Source of the DNA: Stentor coeruleus
Lineage: Eukaryota; Ciliophora; Heterotrichea; Heterotrichida; Stentoridae
Direction of reading: 5' to 3'
Length of the DNA: 50,280 nt
Assembly: GCA_001970955.1 (NCBI GenBank)
Contig: MPUH01000497.1
Span: forward strand, 1 to 50,280
This document shows positions 11,142-20,314 of the stretch, piece by piece. Numbering within the stretch: the stretch's first letter is position 1; the number at the start of each line of letters is the position of its first letter. Below the pieces are notes generated by a model. The model did no database searches, was not told the DNA's origin, and saw only the letters and a list, made by a program, of their open reading frames with translations. The translations under genes and the position numbers were made by a program.

Positions 11142-12288
11142 CTACCAACGAGCACTATGCACTTCCAATATCCCTCTTACCTTGAATTTATAGTTTTCTT
11201 CCAAAGTTTTCACCTCACCTTCAAAAACCCCAAAGTTTTGTATCAAATACGATTGAAAAACCCAGAAATTGATTTTCTTATTATATTTCGCTTCTACCCT
11301 AAACTCTCCTTTAATCACCGAATACATAGCTTGTGGTTCACTATTCACAGTTTTAAACTCCCAAACATTTTCATCCTTTTCACTTTTTTCCATAACAACA
11401 ACATCAAGTTTTATCATCATTTCATTAATAATAACACAATCATCTGTAGCTTTAGCAACATTAGGGTCTTTAGGTAATTCTCCTAAATTCAAAGCAAATT
11501 TATTCCCTTGATATTCTCCCATACCAGATCCCCAAATCCATCCTCCATGATAAGGCCAAACTCCTCTAACCCAATCAAGCATTCCAAGTTCATTATCAAA
11601 TACATATTCTCTTCCTTGTATTTCTGCATATCCATAAACCTTATAATTATATACTTTATGGGAATAGAAAAATTGTGACATATCAGAATTAAAAGGTCCA
11701 AGATATACAATACTTTCTTGTTGAGGACTTTTTCTAAACTGAAGATTGATTTCTGTATTACTATTATGGGCAATAACACTTTTAAGGTATTTATGAGCAT
11801 TGACAAAAAGAACAAAAATGGAAGAGGAGTTATAAAATGTTGTCCCTTCTTCAGAGGTGTCAGACATTTTCGTAGGTTCCCAAGGGAATATTATTTGATC
11901 ATATGTTATTGGGTCTCTACCTTTTTCATAGATTGTTATAAAAGCATTTTTGGCATATCCTATATCAGCGAGAGCAACACATAAAGTTATGTTTTCAGTA
12001 TACATAGCATAGAAATCCCATTGTTTATATCTGAGACTTTTGTATAAAGTTGAGTTTAGGGATTGTGGGTTCCAATGGAGGGTTGGAAATGAGAGATACC
12101 CGGTATGTTGAAGTTTTCCTTCATTTGTTAAGACATCACCAACTTTGAGATCGAGATTGTATTGATAACTATTTAAGGGGTTACATTGAGGTGGTAATTC
12201 GATTTGTTAATGGAGGACCAAGAATAATTAGTTCAATAATGATGCAAAAGATTAACAAATAAGCTGCACATTTTAACCATGGAAACAT
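11142..12288 (-). CDS. DUF2804 family protein with an N-terminal membrane anchor
   Basis: The body (about residues 90-376) carries DUF2804 signatures: ITLCVALADIGY, the GMLDWVRGVWPYHGGWIWGSG core, FALNLGELPKD, and a beta-rich C-terminus. The biochemical role of this family is not established. The reading frame from an internal methionine (12005) starts too late. Splicing a 16-nt intron (12169-12184) extends it to an ATG at 12286-12288, giving about 376 residues and adding a single hydrophobic segment (AAYLLIFCIIIELIILG), likely a signal anchor. Uncertainty: the unspliced sequence just upstream can also be read as ELPPQCNPLNSYQYNLDLK, which looks plausible for the family but has no start in frame. 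The exact N-terminus is therefore provisional. The gene is convergent with Sec24, about 130 bp away. Confidence 0.78.
12169..12184 (-). other. 16-nt intron in the DUF2804 gene (probable)
   Basis: Minus strand GTAACCCCTTAAATAG. It fits the GTA...TA-WWY-AG pattern, and splicing links the DUF2804 body to an upstream ATG. An alternative reading through it is open, so support is moderate. Confidence 0.6.
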
Positions 12289-12356
12289 TTTTATATGAGG
12301 ATTATATAGGAAATTTTAGTAAATACTAATTGTCTTACACTGAAAATAATATTAAC

Positions 12357-12935
12357 CTAATGGGCTTCTTCAATTTGTCTTGACCTTGTTTCTCCTCGGA
12401 TTCTTATAAAATAATACATTGTACTTATAACATGAACAACACATGCTAAAAATATTAAATTTATTCCTCCTGCTAGTTCTACAGAGATTTCTAGCTGAAA
12501 AGTTTCCCATAACCACAATAAAACACCAATGTTAAGTAAAAAAGTTCCTATTATCATGAATATGTCATAGTCTATCAAACTGTTTTGTAGGACAATTCCT
12601 TCGCATTTCCAAATTTTTCTTCTGATTGAAAATATTTCTGTAACAAAACAATTCGTTGACATGATTATAATAATCCCACAAGCCCAACCGTAAAAATTTA
12701 ATTTGTTTAGACCTGGGCAGTGTGAGTTGCAAAAACATAAAAAACCTTGGGCTGTTTGGATTGTCGAACATGAACTTGTTATCATATCTATTGGATATGC
12801 ATGACTCACTCCTTTAATAGAGAAATATGTGTCTCCTATAGCAAACCAAGAGCTAGTCAAGCCAAGAAGTTGTAGAAACGTACCTGTAAAAACTAGTAAC
12901 CCCATGAATTTGAGTTTTGGAATAGTTTCTTCCAT
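12357..12935 (-). CDS. Small four-transmembrane protein, unknown
   Basis: A 192-residue protein with four hydrophobic segments: about 10-29, 83-102, 123-143 and 155-177. The first extracellular-type loop contains SSWFAIGD and several cysteines (SSC, LCFCNSHC), and the C-terminus is charged (RIRGETRSRQIEEAH). The layout of a short N-terminus, long Cys-containing loop 1 and four helices recalls the claudin/PMP22 tetraspan superfamily, but the GLW-C-C signature is not present, so I do not assign it. Codon use matches its neighbours. It starts at ATG 12935, close upstream of the DUF2804 gene on the same strand (68 bp between the two). Confidence 0.78.
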   Translation of the reverse strand: MEETIPKLKFMGLLVFTGTFLQLLGLTSSWFAIGDTYFSIKGVSHAYPIDMITSSCSTIQTAQGFLCFCNSHCPGLNKLNFYGWACGIIIIMSTNCFVTEIFSIRRKIWKCEGIVLQNSLIDYDIFMIIGTFLLNIGVLLWLWETFQLEISVELAGGINLIFLACVVHVISTMYYFIRIRGETRSRQIEEAH

Positions 12936-13227
12936 TTATTATAAATGTATCAAAGAAATATTATATATAGGTTGATTTAATTGAATATTTTCTAAATTTT
13001 TACCTTTCATTTTGCTATAAATTAAGTGAGAATATTAACTAAATACATAAATGCAATAAAATCTCTTCTTTTCCTATACTACAAACACTTAGAAAAAATC
13101 TGAGAAACTGCATCAAATAAAAAGAAAGTAGATTTCGTATAAATCCAAATTAGTTATTTAAAACTAAAAAGTTTAAGAGTTTTTATAGGATTCAGGTTTT
13201 TTGTGTTGAAAATTTTTTATTATATAA

Positions 13228-13497
13228 ATGGCATCTCTCAGTGAAGAAGAGTTTACAACACTAAGGAATGTGACTATGGAACTGCAATCAGGAAATTTCT
13301 CAAACTGCGAAGTTCTCTTCAATATTTTTGATCGTAACCATAATGGGACAATTGATGCCTCTGAACTTCGTGTTGTTATGGAAAGAATATTTGATCAAGA
13401 AGTCCCAGAGGGAAAAATTAAGAATTTTATAACCAGAGTTGATGTTAACAAAGACGGATTTATTGATATTAACGAGTTTATTGAAAGTTTCAAATAG
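13228..13497 (+). CDS. Small EF-hand calcium-binding protein (two EF hands)
   Basis: An 89-residue protein with two canonical EF-hand loops: DRNHNGTIDASE (about 34-45) and DVNKDGFIDINE (about 71-82). Each has Asp at position 1, Gly at 6, Ile at 8 and Glu at 12, so both should bind calcium. It is about half a calmodulin or centrin in length. The short helical N-terminus (SEEEFTTLRNVTMEL) lacks a myristoylation or localisation signal that I can see. Likely a calcium sensor; ciliates have many such small EF-hand proteins in cortex and cilia. The start follows an AT-rich leader and has in-frame stops upstream. Partners are unknown. Confidence 0.88.
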   Translation: MASLSEEEFTTLRNVTMELQSGNFSNCEVLFNIFDRNHNGTIDASELRVVMERIFDQEVPEGKIKNFITRVDVNKDGFIDINEFIESFK

Positions 13498-13769
13498 AGA
13501 ATAGTTAATATAGATTAAGTTACTTAGTTATAGTAAATCACAAAACTAGGGATGATTAGAAATTTTTATTAATATAGTGTAAAGAGTAAAAATTATTTTA
13601 TTTATCATAATTTATACTACAATTTATACATTGAAAAAATAAAATTTTCTTATCTTGTATTTTAACAACTTAAAATTCCTGAATGCAAATTTTTAACCAT
13701 TTTAATAAAACTTTTTATCTTTCTAAAAAATCCTCCTCACTAGCAAGTCTAATATAAATTTTAGATCAT

Positions 13770-14705
13770 TTAATTAAATCGCTTATCAAAAGAAGACCTT
13801 GGTCTTACAAACGGCTTATACTTTTTTTCTCCATCTTCTGACTGTCCAGTCCGAGAGCACGACCGAATCTCTCCAGTACGTAGTCTTTCAATATCATCAT
13901 TCAATGCTGTAATTTGATCATCATAAGTTCTAATTTTCGATCTACTACCAGGATCATTTGTTTTTTTATAAACTTGTAAAGATTTAATAAGTTCTCCAAT
14001 CTCTTTTTCCTGTTTTTTTACTTTCTCCCTAGCAACAATAATTTCAGTATTAAACTCAGAAGACTTGTCTATATTCCTAGAATTACTTAAACTTGCACTT
14101 TTACGATCTTTTGTTGTATTTTCAGCTTCAAGAGCTTTAATTCTTGATTCAAGATCGAAATTCAATTCAACAATAGGCCTTGCTAATGTATCTATTATAC
14201 CATCTTCTTTAGGAGGATTTTCTTGATTTTTTTCTGAATATATACTATTGTTGATATAAGTATTTTTCTTAGTCATCATGTTACGGTTATCTTTAAGCAA
14301 GTTTTTATATTCTATACGAGGAGGTCTTGGATCAAGACGTGGAGAAGGATTCCTACCTTGAGTTAAACTATCAAGTTTTTTTGTTAGCATTGCATTTTCT
14401 TGCTCTAATTGACTTAGTCTTAATGAGTTCTGTTTCATTTCACGAATCTCTGCATCTTTGGATGAGTTGAGTTCGGTTAGTTTTTGTAATCTTTGGTTTA
14501 AGAGCTGTATTTCTCTATCTCTCTCGTAGATTATTTCTAAGTTGAAGTTGAAATCCTCATAGAGTTTTTTGAATTGTATCTCAAAATGCTCTAATTGCTC
14601 ATCTTTCTCTTTAAGTTGCTCTTGAAGGTGTAGTATTCGCATGTTTAAGAGTTTTTCATGATCTTTTTCGCGTTTTTCTAGATTAGTATCCCCTTCTTCT
14701 GCCAT
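13770..14705 (-). CDS. Coiled-coil protein, CCDC57-like N-terminus
   Basis: A 311-residue protein. Residues about 10-115 are a continuous coiled coil (RILHLQEQLKEKDEQLEHFE). The phrase LYEDFNFNLEIIYERDREI resembles the conserved N-terminal segment of CCDC57, a centriolar satellite and basal-body protein (comparison from memory, not aligned). Then comes a Pro-rich linker (RNPSPRLDPRPPRIEYKN), a second predicted coil (180-285), and a basic, Arg/Ser/Phe C-terminus (PFVRPRSSFDKRF). No membrane segment. If the similarity holds, a role at basal bodies would be expected; otherwise it is an unassigned coiled coil. Confidence 0.75.
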   Translation of the reverse strand: MAEEGDTNLEKREKDHEKLLNMRILHLQEQLKEKDEQLEHFEIQFKKLYEDFNFNLEIIYERDREIQLLNQRLQKLTELNSSKDAEIREMKQNSLRLSQLEQENAMLTKKLDSLTQGRNPSPRLDPRPPRIEYKNLLKDNRNMMTKKNTYINNSIYSEKNQENPPKEDGIIDTLARPIVELNFDLESRIKALEAENTTKDRKSASLSNSRNIDKSSEFNTEIIVAREKVKKQEKEIGELIKSLQVYKKTNDPGSRSKIRTYDDQITALNDDIERLRTGEIRSCSRTGQSEDGEKKYKPFVRPRSSFDKRFN

Positions 14706-14938
14706 TTAAATTATTCCATTTTCAGAAGACTATAATTTAACTGCTGAAGTGAAAATTTTACCTTAATTTATAAGTTTTTTTTCATATATTGCTTGTTAAA
14801 ATTACATATATTTTATCTTCTAATTAAAAAATCTACACTTATTTTAATCTAAATTACAATCAATATATTTAATAATTTTTCATGCTAATTTTCAACTTTT
14901 ATATCAACTATTAAATACTCATTTCCCTATAAATTATT

Positions 14939-15055
14939 TGAACTACTTATTTTTTCTTAGTACTTTTCCTTGTTTTCTTAGCTTCTTTCTGTCCATNTGA
15001 ACTACTTATTTTTTCTTAGTACTTTTCCTTGTTTTCTTAGCTTCTTTCTGTCCAT
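14939..15055. repeat. 58-nt duplicated contig ends around N at 14997
   Basis: Copies 14939-14996 and 14998-15055 are identical and cover the 3' end of the LRR gene. The layout is an unmerged contig overlap; the true gene end occurs once. Confidence 0.92.
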
Positions 15056-17066
15056 CTGGTGCTGGTTGGCTTGCCTGTGCTGCTCTCAAAGCCTGAAGCT
15101 CTTGTTCCACTTTCTGCATTTCCTCCCGTACCAATCTAGTTTCTTCTTCAAGTGACGCTGTTTCTTTCTTAGTCGAATTTATTTTTTCCTGTAGTTCTTT
15201 AATCATTTCAGGCATCTCATTTTCTAAATCCTTATTCTCAGCTTCTAAAAGTTCAATTTCTCGTTGTATTTGGTCGCGCTTGCTAACTTTTTCCTCATAC
15301 TCACTTTTCATATCTTCAATAATTTTTTGATATTTCGCTTTCATCGCATCCAGTTCAGCACGAGCTTTTTTAATCCTAGCCTCTTTATCAGCAATCATAG
15401 CCTGTTCCTCTTGTATTTTCTGCCTCTCATACTCCCTTTTTGATTTTTCATTTTCCCTCAACACCTCAATTTGCGTCATAATATCCTCTCTCATCTCTTT
15501 AACCTTATCAACTTCCGAAATCTGTTTATGCAACAAATCTTCAGCTTGAGCTAATTTTCTCCTCTCATATTCCAACCTATATTGTTCATTTTTCAATCTA
15601 TTAGGTTCAGCATTTTCATGTTCTTTTCTATTCCTATCACATATTCTCTTAACCCTACTAATACAAGAATGACTTAATCTATTACCTTTCAATAGGACTT
15701 TACATAAAAAATAGTTTTTATCAAGACATTCTAATATAAGAGTTTCTAATTTTTCTGATATGAAATTATCGGAAAGATTCAAAAAGTTCAAATGTTTATT
15801 TTCTATAATTGATGTAATAAAAATCTCAACCCCTCTATCTCCAATTCTACAAGACCCAACATTTAAACTTTTAAGTTTACAAGGTACATCATTAGTTCCT
15901 AAAATTCCAGCAAAGACAATTAAAGCTTCATCGCCAAGGTAGTTTTTACTTATGTCTAAATTTTTTATTTTTGTTTGAGTTAAAATTTGAGCTATAGCTG
16001 ATGATCCCATAGGTCCAATTTCATTTAATGATAAGTTTAATTCACGGATTGTTTTGTTTTCTTGAAGAACATTTACTAGAAATTGTACCCCATCATCACC
16101 TAAAATATTCCCTTTAAGATTTAAATGTGTAAGGATAGCATTTCTTCTTAGACCTTTTGCTATAAATTCAGCTCCTGCTGGCAGGAGCTCATTGTATTCA
16201 AGGACAATTTTTTTAAGCCTTCTAGATGTTGATAAGAGTTTTTCTAATATCTGCCCAGCATCAGCTGTTATATAGTTTTTACTCAGATCTAAAGATTCAA
16301 GTTTGCTAGCGTTTTTTATAATCAATGACGCTCCTTCTGTTCTTAAGTCATTTTCAGCTAGTTTCAAATGTTTTAAGTTACAGTTTTGCGTCAAAGCTAT
16401 ACCAAAACACTCTCCCCCATTAGCAGAAATATCATTATCTTCTAATATCAAAGTATCAAGAGATGTGTTTTTAAGTAAAATTGCAGCAAGACTTGCTGCA
16501 CCAGAAAGGCTTAATGAATTCTTTCTCATACTCCCTTCATATAACCCAAGGTTTAGAACTTTTAATGAACTATGAGTACTTATTACTTCAACTAAATGCT
16601 CAAGACCATCTCCTGATATCATATTAGACGATAGGTTTAAAAACTCTATTTCTGTTGATTCTAAAATATTTTTCACTGCATGCATACCATAATCTGATAT
16701 TGCATTATCTGCTAGGTTTAATCTTGTAAGCTTACGGCAGATTAAAGAATTTGCTAGGGAAACAATTGAGTTTATACCAAGTCTTAATGAATAGAGATTT
16801 ATAACTTCAGTATTTTGATCATTTCTTTTGAGGATCTCTTCTCGAAATGCTCTTGCTCCTTCAGCGTCTAAACTTTCCCCGGTATCGTGACAGCGGGCAT
16901 TGTAGAGCTCTGCGAAAAGGTCATCTTCGAAAATAGAAAAAATCGGGTTTTTGTACTTGTATGTTACGGAGATGACGTTGCCTGATTCGTCGTATTGGGC
17001 GATTTCTTCTTTTTCAAGCATGCCTTTGTTTTTCTTGATTCTTTGGCCATCTGCGTTTTTCCTCAT
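15006..17066 (-). CDS. Leucine-rich repeat (RNI-type) plus coiled-coil protein
   Basis: A 686-residue protein. Residues about 85-470 hold roughly a dozen ribonuclease-inhibitor-type leucine-rich repeats, with phrases such as LTRLNLADNAISDYG, LESLDLSKNYITADAG, LTHLNLKGNILGDDG and LKSLNVGSCRIGDRG. Residues about 490-665 form a long coiled coil rich in Glu, Lys and Arg, ending in a basic tail (EAKKTRKSTKKK). No signal peptide or membrane segment, so it is probably intracellular. RNI-type LRRs followed by coiled coil occur in several axonemal and basal-body proteins, but also elsewhere; I cannot name an orthologue. Its 3' end overlaps the second copy of a duplicated contig end. Confidence 0.85.
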   Translation of the reverse strand: MRKNADGQRIKKNKGMLEKEEIAQYDESGNVISVTYKYKNPIFSIFEDDLFAELYNARCHDTGESLDAEGARAFREEILKRNDQNTEVINLYSLRLGINSIVSLANSLICRKLTRLNLADNAISDYGMHAVKNILESTEIEFLNLSSNMISGDGLEHLVEVISTHSSLKVLNLGLYEGSMRKNSLSLSGAASLAAILLKNTSLDTLILEDNDISANGGECFGIALTQNCNLKHLKLAENDLRTEGASLIIKNASKLESLDLSKNYITADAGQILEKLLSTSRRLKKIVLEYNELLPAGAEFIAKGLRRNAILTHLNLKGNILGDDGVQFLVNVLQENKTIRELNLSLNEIGPMGSSAIAQILTQTKIKNLDISKNYLGDEALIVFAGILGTNDVPCKLKSLNVGSCRIGDRGVEIFITSIIENKHLNFLNLSDNFISEKLETLILECLDKNYFLCKVLLKGNRLSHSCISRVKRICDRNRKEHENAEPNRLKNEQYRLEYERRKLAQAEDLLHKQISEVDKVKEMREDIMTQIEVLRENEKSKREYERQKIQEEQAMIADKEARIKKARAELDAMKAKYQKIIEDMKSEYEEKVSKRDQIQREIELLEAENKDLENEMPEMIKELQEKINSTKKETASLEEETRLVREEMQKVEQELQALRAAQASQPAPDGQKEAKKTRKSTKKK

Positions 17067-17395
17067 TTTTATTAGAAGAATGATGCCGGATTAGCTTTTT
17101 CACCAAGTTTGATGTTTTGACAGATTGAATGGTTGGGTTGAAAATATTTAGGTGGTTTGAGTTTTGTTATGAAGGTATTTATAGGAAAAATTATTTTGAT
17201 GTTGTTTTTGAAAATAGATGGATTTTTTTGTGAGTGGATTTTTTGGATTTTGAAAGTTAGGCTAAGTGCTATGGATATGAGTATAATAATTTTAGTATGG
17301 TTTAGTAAAATATATTAAAGGTAATGTGTTATAGAGTTAAATTAATCTAGAGAGAAGATTTGAAATGGATACTGAGATAAGGTTTTTTAAAGTGA

Positions 17396-17716
17396 GTATT
17401 ATATGAAGAAGTGAAAATAGTGAATTATAGAAATGCTTGGAAATTAGATGATCAAAAAATGTCAAGACCTGATGATATACTGACTGAGGTTATTAAATAC
17501 GATGGTGAATCTGTAGTAGCGCTGATGAGCAAACTAGGAATACTCTTGCTAGACCTAGGCCTATTATCAATAAGAGTCCAAAAAGAAATCAAAACATTAA
17601 ACTTCAGAAAGAAAATAATAAAAGCATACTGCGAGCTAAAACTGAAAATAACTGACAAATCAATCAAGAACTTCACCATAACAACTATTCAAAAGGCATG
17701 TTCAATCATATTGTAA
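17396..17716 (+). pseudogene. Possible decayed fragment of a LINE-type reverse transcriptase
   Basis: An open stretch with no ATG near its start. The first part reads EVKIVNYRNAWKLDDQKMS then RPDDILTEVIKYDGESVV. This resembles the first conserved block of non-LTR reverse transcriptases, typically written K..GPDGIPAE.LKYGGE. The catalytic YADD block and other conserved blocks are not present, and the remainder (LGILLLDLGLLSIRVQ...) does not follow the family. I read it as a short relic of a retroelement in the spacer between genes. Similarity is short and judged by eye, so it may be chance. Confidence 0.35.
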
Positions 17717-18026
17717 ACCATTACTTATTCTCAAGACAACTTAAATAATTACATTTAGTTTCATAATATACTACTATAAGTTTTTTTTTATATAACCTAT
17801 GATAAAATTGTATATTTCTCATATCAAAATCAAATATAATAAAAACATCTGTATTCTCCCTATAATTATCTACACATAAGCTTATCTTCCTCATAATTTC
17901 ACTTCATAATCATAATTTATTTAAAATCTCACACTTTAAACTACCATAAAAAAATTCCACATCCCTTATCAAAACTATAAACTTCAACAACATTTCATAA
18001 AATCCATTGATTTTTTATGACTTTTC
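17717..18026. other. AT-rich spacer
   Basis: No gene seen. The part from about 17840 is rich in C and nearly free of G on the plus strand; this is the 3' flank of the minus-strand gene at 18027-18473. Confidence 0.5.
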
Positions 18027-18473
18027 CTACTTACCAAACTTAATATTATGCTCATTCAACACTCTCGTAATTTTCCTATTCATAATCAACTTATCATGAA
18101 AAATCTGCAAAATTTTCTCATTATACGGCTTGGAGCACTGATAAAACTTCTTAAACTCATTTATAGACTCCATAGATTCAAATTTCCAATCAAACTCTCC
18201 TGTAGGTCTCTTTGAATAAGGAATAACACTCCAGCATTTCCTTTCTTTTTCTATAACAAGCTCATCCATTTTTCTTGTCAGATTCATATTACCAATCAAG
18301 TAATCATCATATTGGGCTATACAAATCTCATCTCCATACATATAGCATTTAAGTTCAAGTTCACTTATTTCATTGTCGGAGTTTGTGAGTTCATTATTAT
18401 AGTTCGTCATTATGATCTTAAACTTCGTATGAAGGCCATTAAGGCTTTCTCCTTCATTCCTGATTTTATCCAT
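18027..18473 (-). CDS. Hypothetical protein
   Basis: A 148-residue frame starting at ATG 18473, mostly charged and helical, with several cysteines and tyrosines (ELELKCYMYGDEICIAQYDDYL) and a basic end (RKITRVLNEHNIKFGK). I recognise no family. No signal peptide or membrane segment. The local GC rise and third-position pattern compared with flanking spacer support coding, but it stands alone between long spacers and could be part of a longer degraded gene. Confidence 0.5.
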   Translation of the reverse strand: MDKIRNEGESLNGLHTKFKIIMTNYNNELTNSDNEISELELKCYMYGDEICIAQYDDYLIGNMNLTRKMDELVIEKERKCWSVIPYSKRPTGEFDWKFESMESINEFKKFYQCSKPYNEKILQIFHDKLIMNRKITRVLNEHNIKFGK

Positions 18474-19382
18474 TAAACTATAATCTAATCTTATTTAGTT
18501 CTGACTTTGATTATATATAAACCGATTCACCATATCACTTTTAGTTATGGGATGATTTAAGTTCCCGATATTCACAGTTTTGAGTGATGCAACAAATGTA
18601 AAATTTCAATTAGTTGTTATGTAAAAATTAATATATTACATTATAAATTCTATATATGTTTGACTTTTTATCGAAAAGNTTGTTATGTAAAAATTAATAT
18701 ATTACATTATAAATTCTATATATGTTTGACTTTTTATCGAAAAGTTTAGATTATATAATTGCTGTTTTCTTGATATGCAGTTTTTTAGTCTTATAGTCCT
18801 TATAATAGCATCGTATTTTTTTTTCCAAATCATTAGCCTTAGCATTCTCTAATTTTTTTGTATAATTGCTTTTTTTGGCATAATTTGTTATATCAGAACT
18901 AAAAGAATTATATACTTAATCGTTATAATAACTTTATTGTATCTTAGGATCATGAATCAGATTCTTTGTTGAATTAAGATTAAATTATTATTTACAACTT
19001 CAATTTCAGAAAATTAGATGTTCTGATTTTATAAATGCTGATACCTTATGCAAAAGTTGTGCTGCTCGATAAGATAAATTCTTGGTAATTATTGGCCTGA
19101 GTAAAAATATAATATTTGATACTAAGATATTCTTATCTTTGAAAATATCTTATTATTATCTGTTATTATTTATTTAAGCTAACCCAATCTATAACATAAA
19201 AGCTATAGTATTATAATTGACACTTGGTATCACATAATAAATTTTACATAATTTGCCTTTAACTTTTAAACTTTCTTTGCTAAATCTATTCATTTTTTCC
19301 ATAACAATTCAATAGTCCATTGCTGAAATTATTTTGAAAATCTTCTCATTTCCCACTATTAAAAACCTAGTATTAATTTATG
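18474..19382. other. Long AT-rich spacer
   Basis: About 0.9 kb with no supported gene or RNA. It contains a contig-overlap duplication around the N at 18679. Confidence 0.55.
18614..18744. repeat. 65-nt duplicated contig ends around N at 18679
   Basis: Copies 18614-18678 and 18680-18744 are identical and lie in non-coding DNA. Same layout as the other N joins. Confidence 0.92.
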
Positions 19383-20219
19383 CTAATCTTTTTTCATACC
19401 AACTATTTTAAGTTTCTCATAAATAACCCAAACAATTGTATATGCACTAGACCTTTCAATAATCCTAATCTTAAGTCCAATAGTATATCCAGCAAATCCT
19501 TCATTTTGATATATTTTCACAAATGCATCAAAAATACTTTTATACTTATAATCACTATGATTAGCCATATGACTGAATTGTTGTCTTGTTTTAATAATAT
19601 CAAAAGGTTGAGTTAATAACGTAGCAGAAAAACCAGCTGTTGCTCCAGCAATGGCCCTATGGACTAAAGTTGGCTTTTCTATACCACTTAAAGATGAAAA
19701 AAATCCAGAAAAAAGCTCATAAAAACCATAAGCCAAGCCTGCAAAAGGTAAATCTCTAAGTAAACATGAAGTAAGCCCACGATAATATCCTTTAATTCCT
19801 TCTTCTGTATATATACGAACTATACCATCTGATACACTTTTATAACCTATTCCTTGTGGAGCTTCCATACGTACTTTTATTATACTTAAAGGAGAAAGTG
19901 TAATAATTGTTAGTCCTCTTGATATCATTGCTATTATGCTGTTACTTATAAATCCTGTGTTTGAAGGTGAGATTAAGGATTTAAAAACTTCTAAATAGTA
20001 AAATGTTATCCCTGAGCCTATAAAAGCTTTGTAACATGCTGGTCTTAGACCTCGCCAATATCCTTGAAGACCATATTGTTGCTTTATAAAAGTTCGAGAT
20101 TGGGGTATTGAGAAATTATGGTTTACTGTGAGGATTGTGGTTTTAATTACATCCAGAGGTTGTATTAAACTTGCAGTTATTATCCCAGATATTGAGCCTC
20201 TTATAAAGGTATTATCCAT
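19383..20219 (-). CDS. SLC25A38: Mitochondrial carrier, SLC25A38/Hem25 type (probable glycine carrier)
   Basis: A 278-residue protein with the three-fold carrier layout. The signature motifs are QPLDVIKT (about 20), SPLSIIKVRME (about 108) and QPFDIIKTRQQF (about 204), each at the end of an odd-numbered helix and followed by the matrix helix and a G-x-W/Y-x-G type phrase (GLQGYWRGLRP, GIKGYYRGLTS, GFAGYTIGLKI). The middle repeat, IIKVRMEAPQGIGYKSV ... GLTSCLLRDLPFAGLAYGFYE, most resembles SLC25A38/Hem25, which bring glycine into mitochondria for haem synthesis. The first and third signatures match other carriers equally, so the substrate is an inference. Located in the inner mitochondrial membrane; no cleavable presequence, as usual for the family. 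Confidence 0.85.
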   Translation of the reverse strand: MDNTFIRGSISGIITASLIQPLDVIKTTILTVNHNFSIPQSRTFIKQQYGLQGYWRGLRPACYKAFIGSGITFYYLEVFKSLISPSNTGFISNSIIAMISRGLTIITLSPLSIIKVRMEAPQGIGYKSVSDGIVRIYTEEGIKGYYRGLTSCLLRDLPFAGLAYGFYELFSGFFSSLSGIEKPTLVHRAIAGATAGFSATLLTQPFDIIKTRQQFSHMANHSDYKYKSIFDAFVKIYQNEGFAGYTIGLKIRIIERSSAYTIVWVIYEKLKIVGMKKD

Positions 20220-20314
20220 TATTTTTATTTACAGGCAGGACATTTTAACTGTATTTTGTGAAAAATTTTTTTAAGAAAAATATTAAATTTCCTATCAAAC
20301 TATAAACCTAAAAT

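Noticed and set aside
12357..12935. Claudin identity for the four-TM protein
   Set aside because: The layout is similar but the GLW-C-C signature is missing.
19880..19950. Hidden intron GTAACAGCATAATAG in the mitochondrial carrier
   Set aside because: It is 15 nt with GT-AG ends but lacks TA at positions 9-10, and the encoded residues fit the carrier helix.
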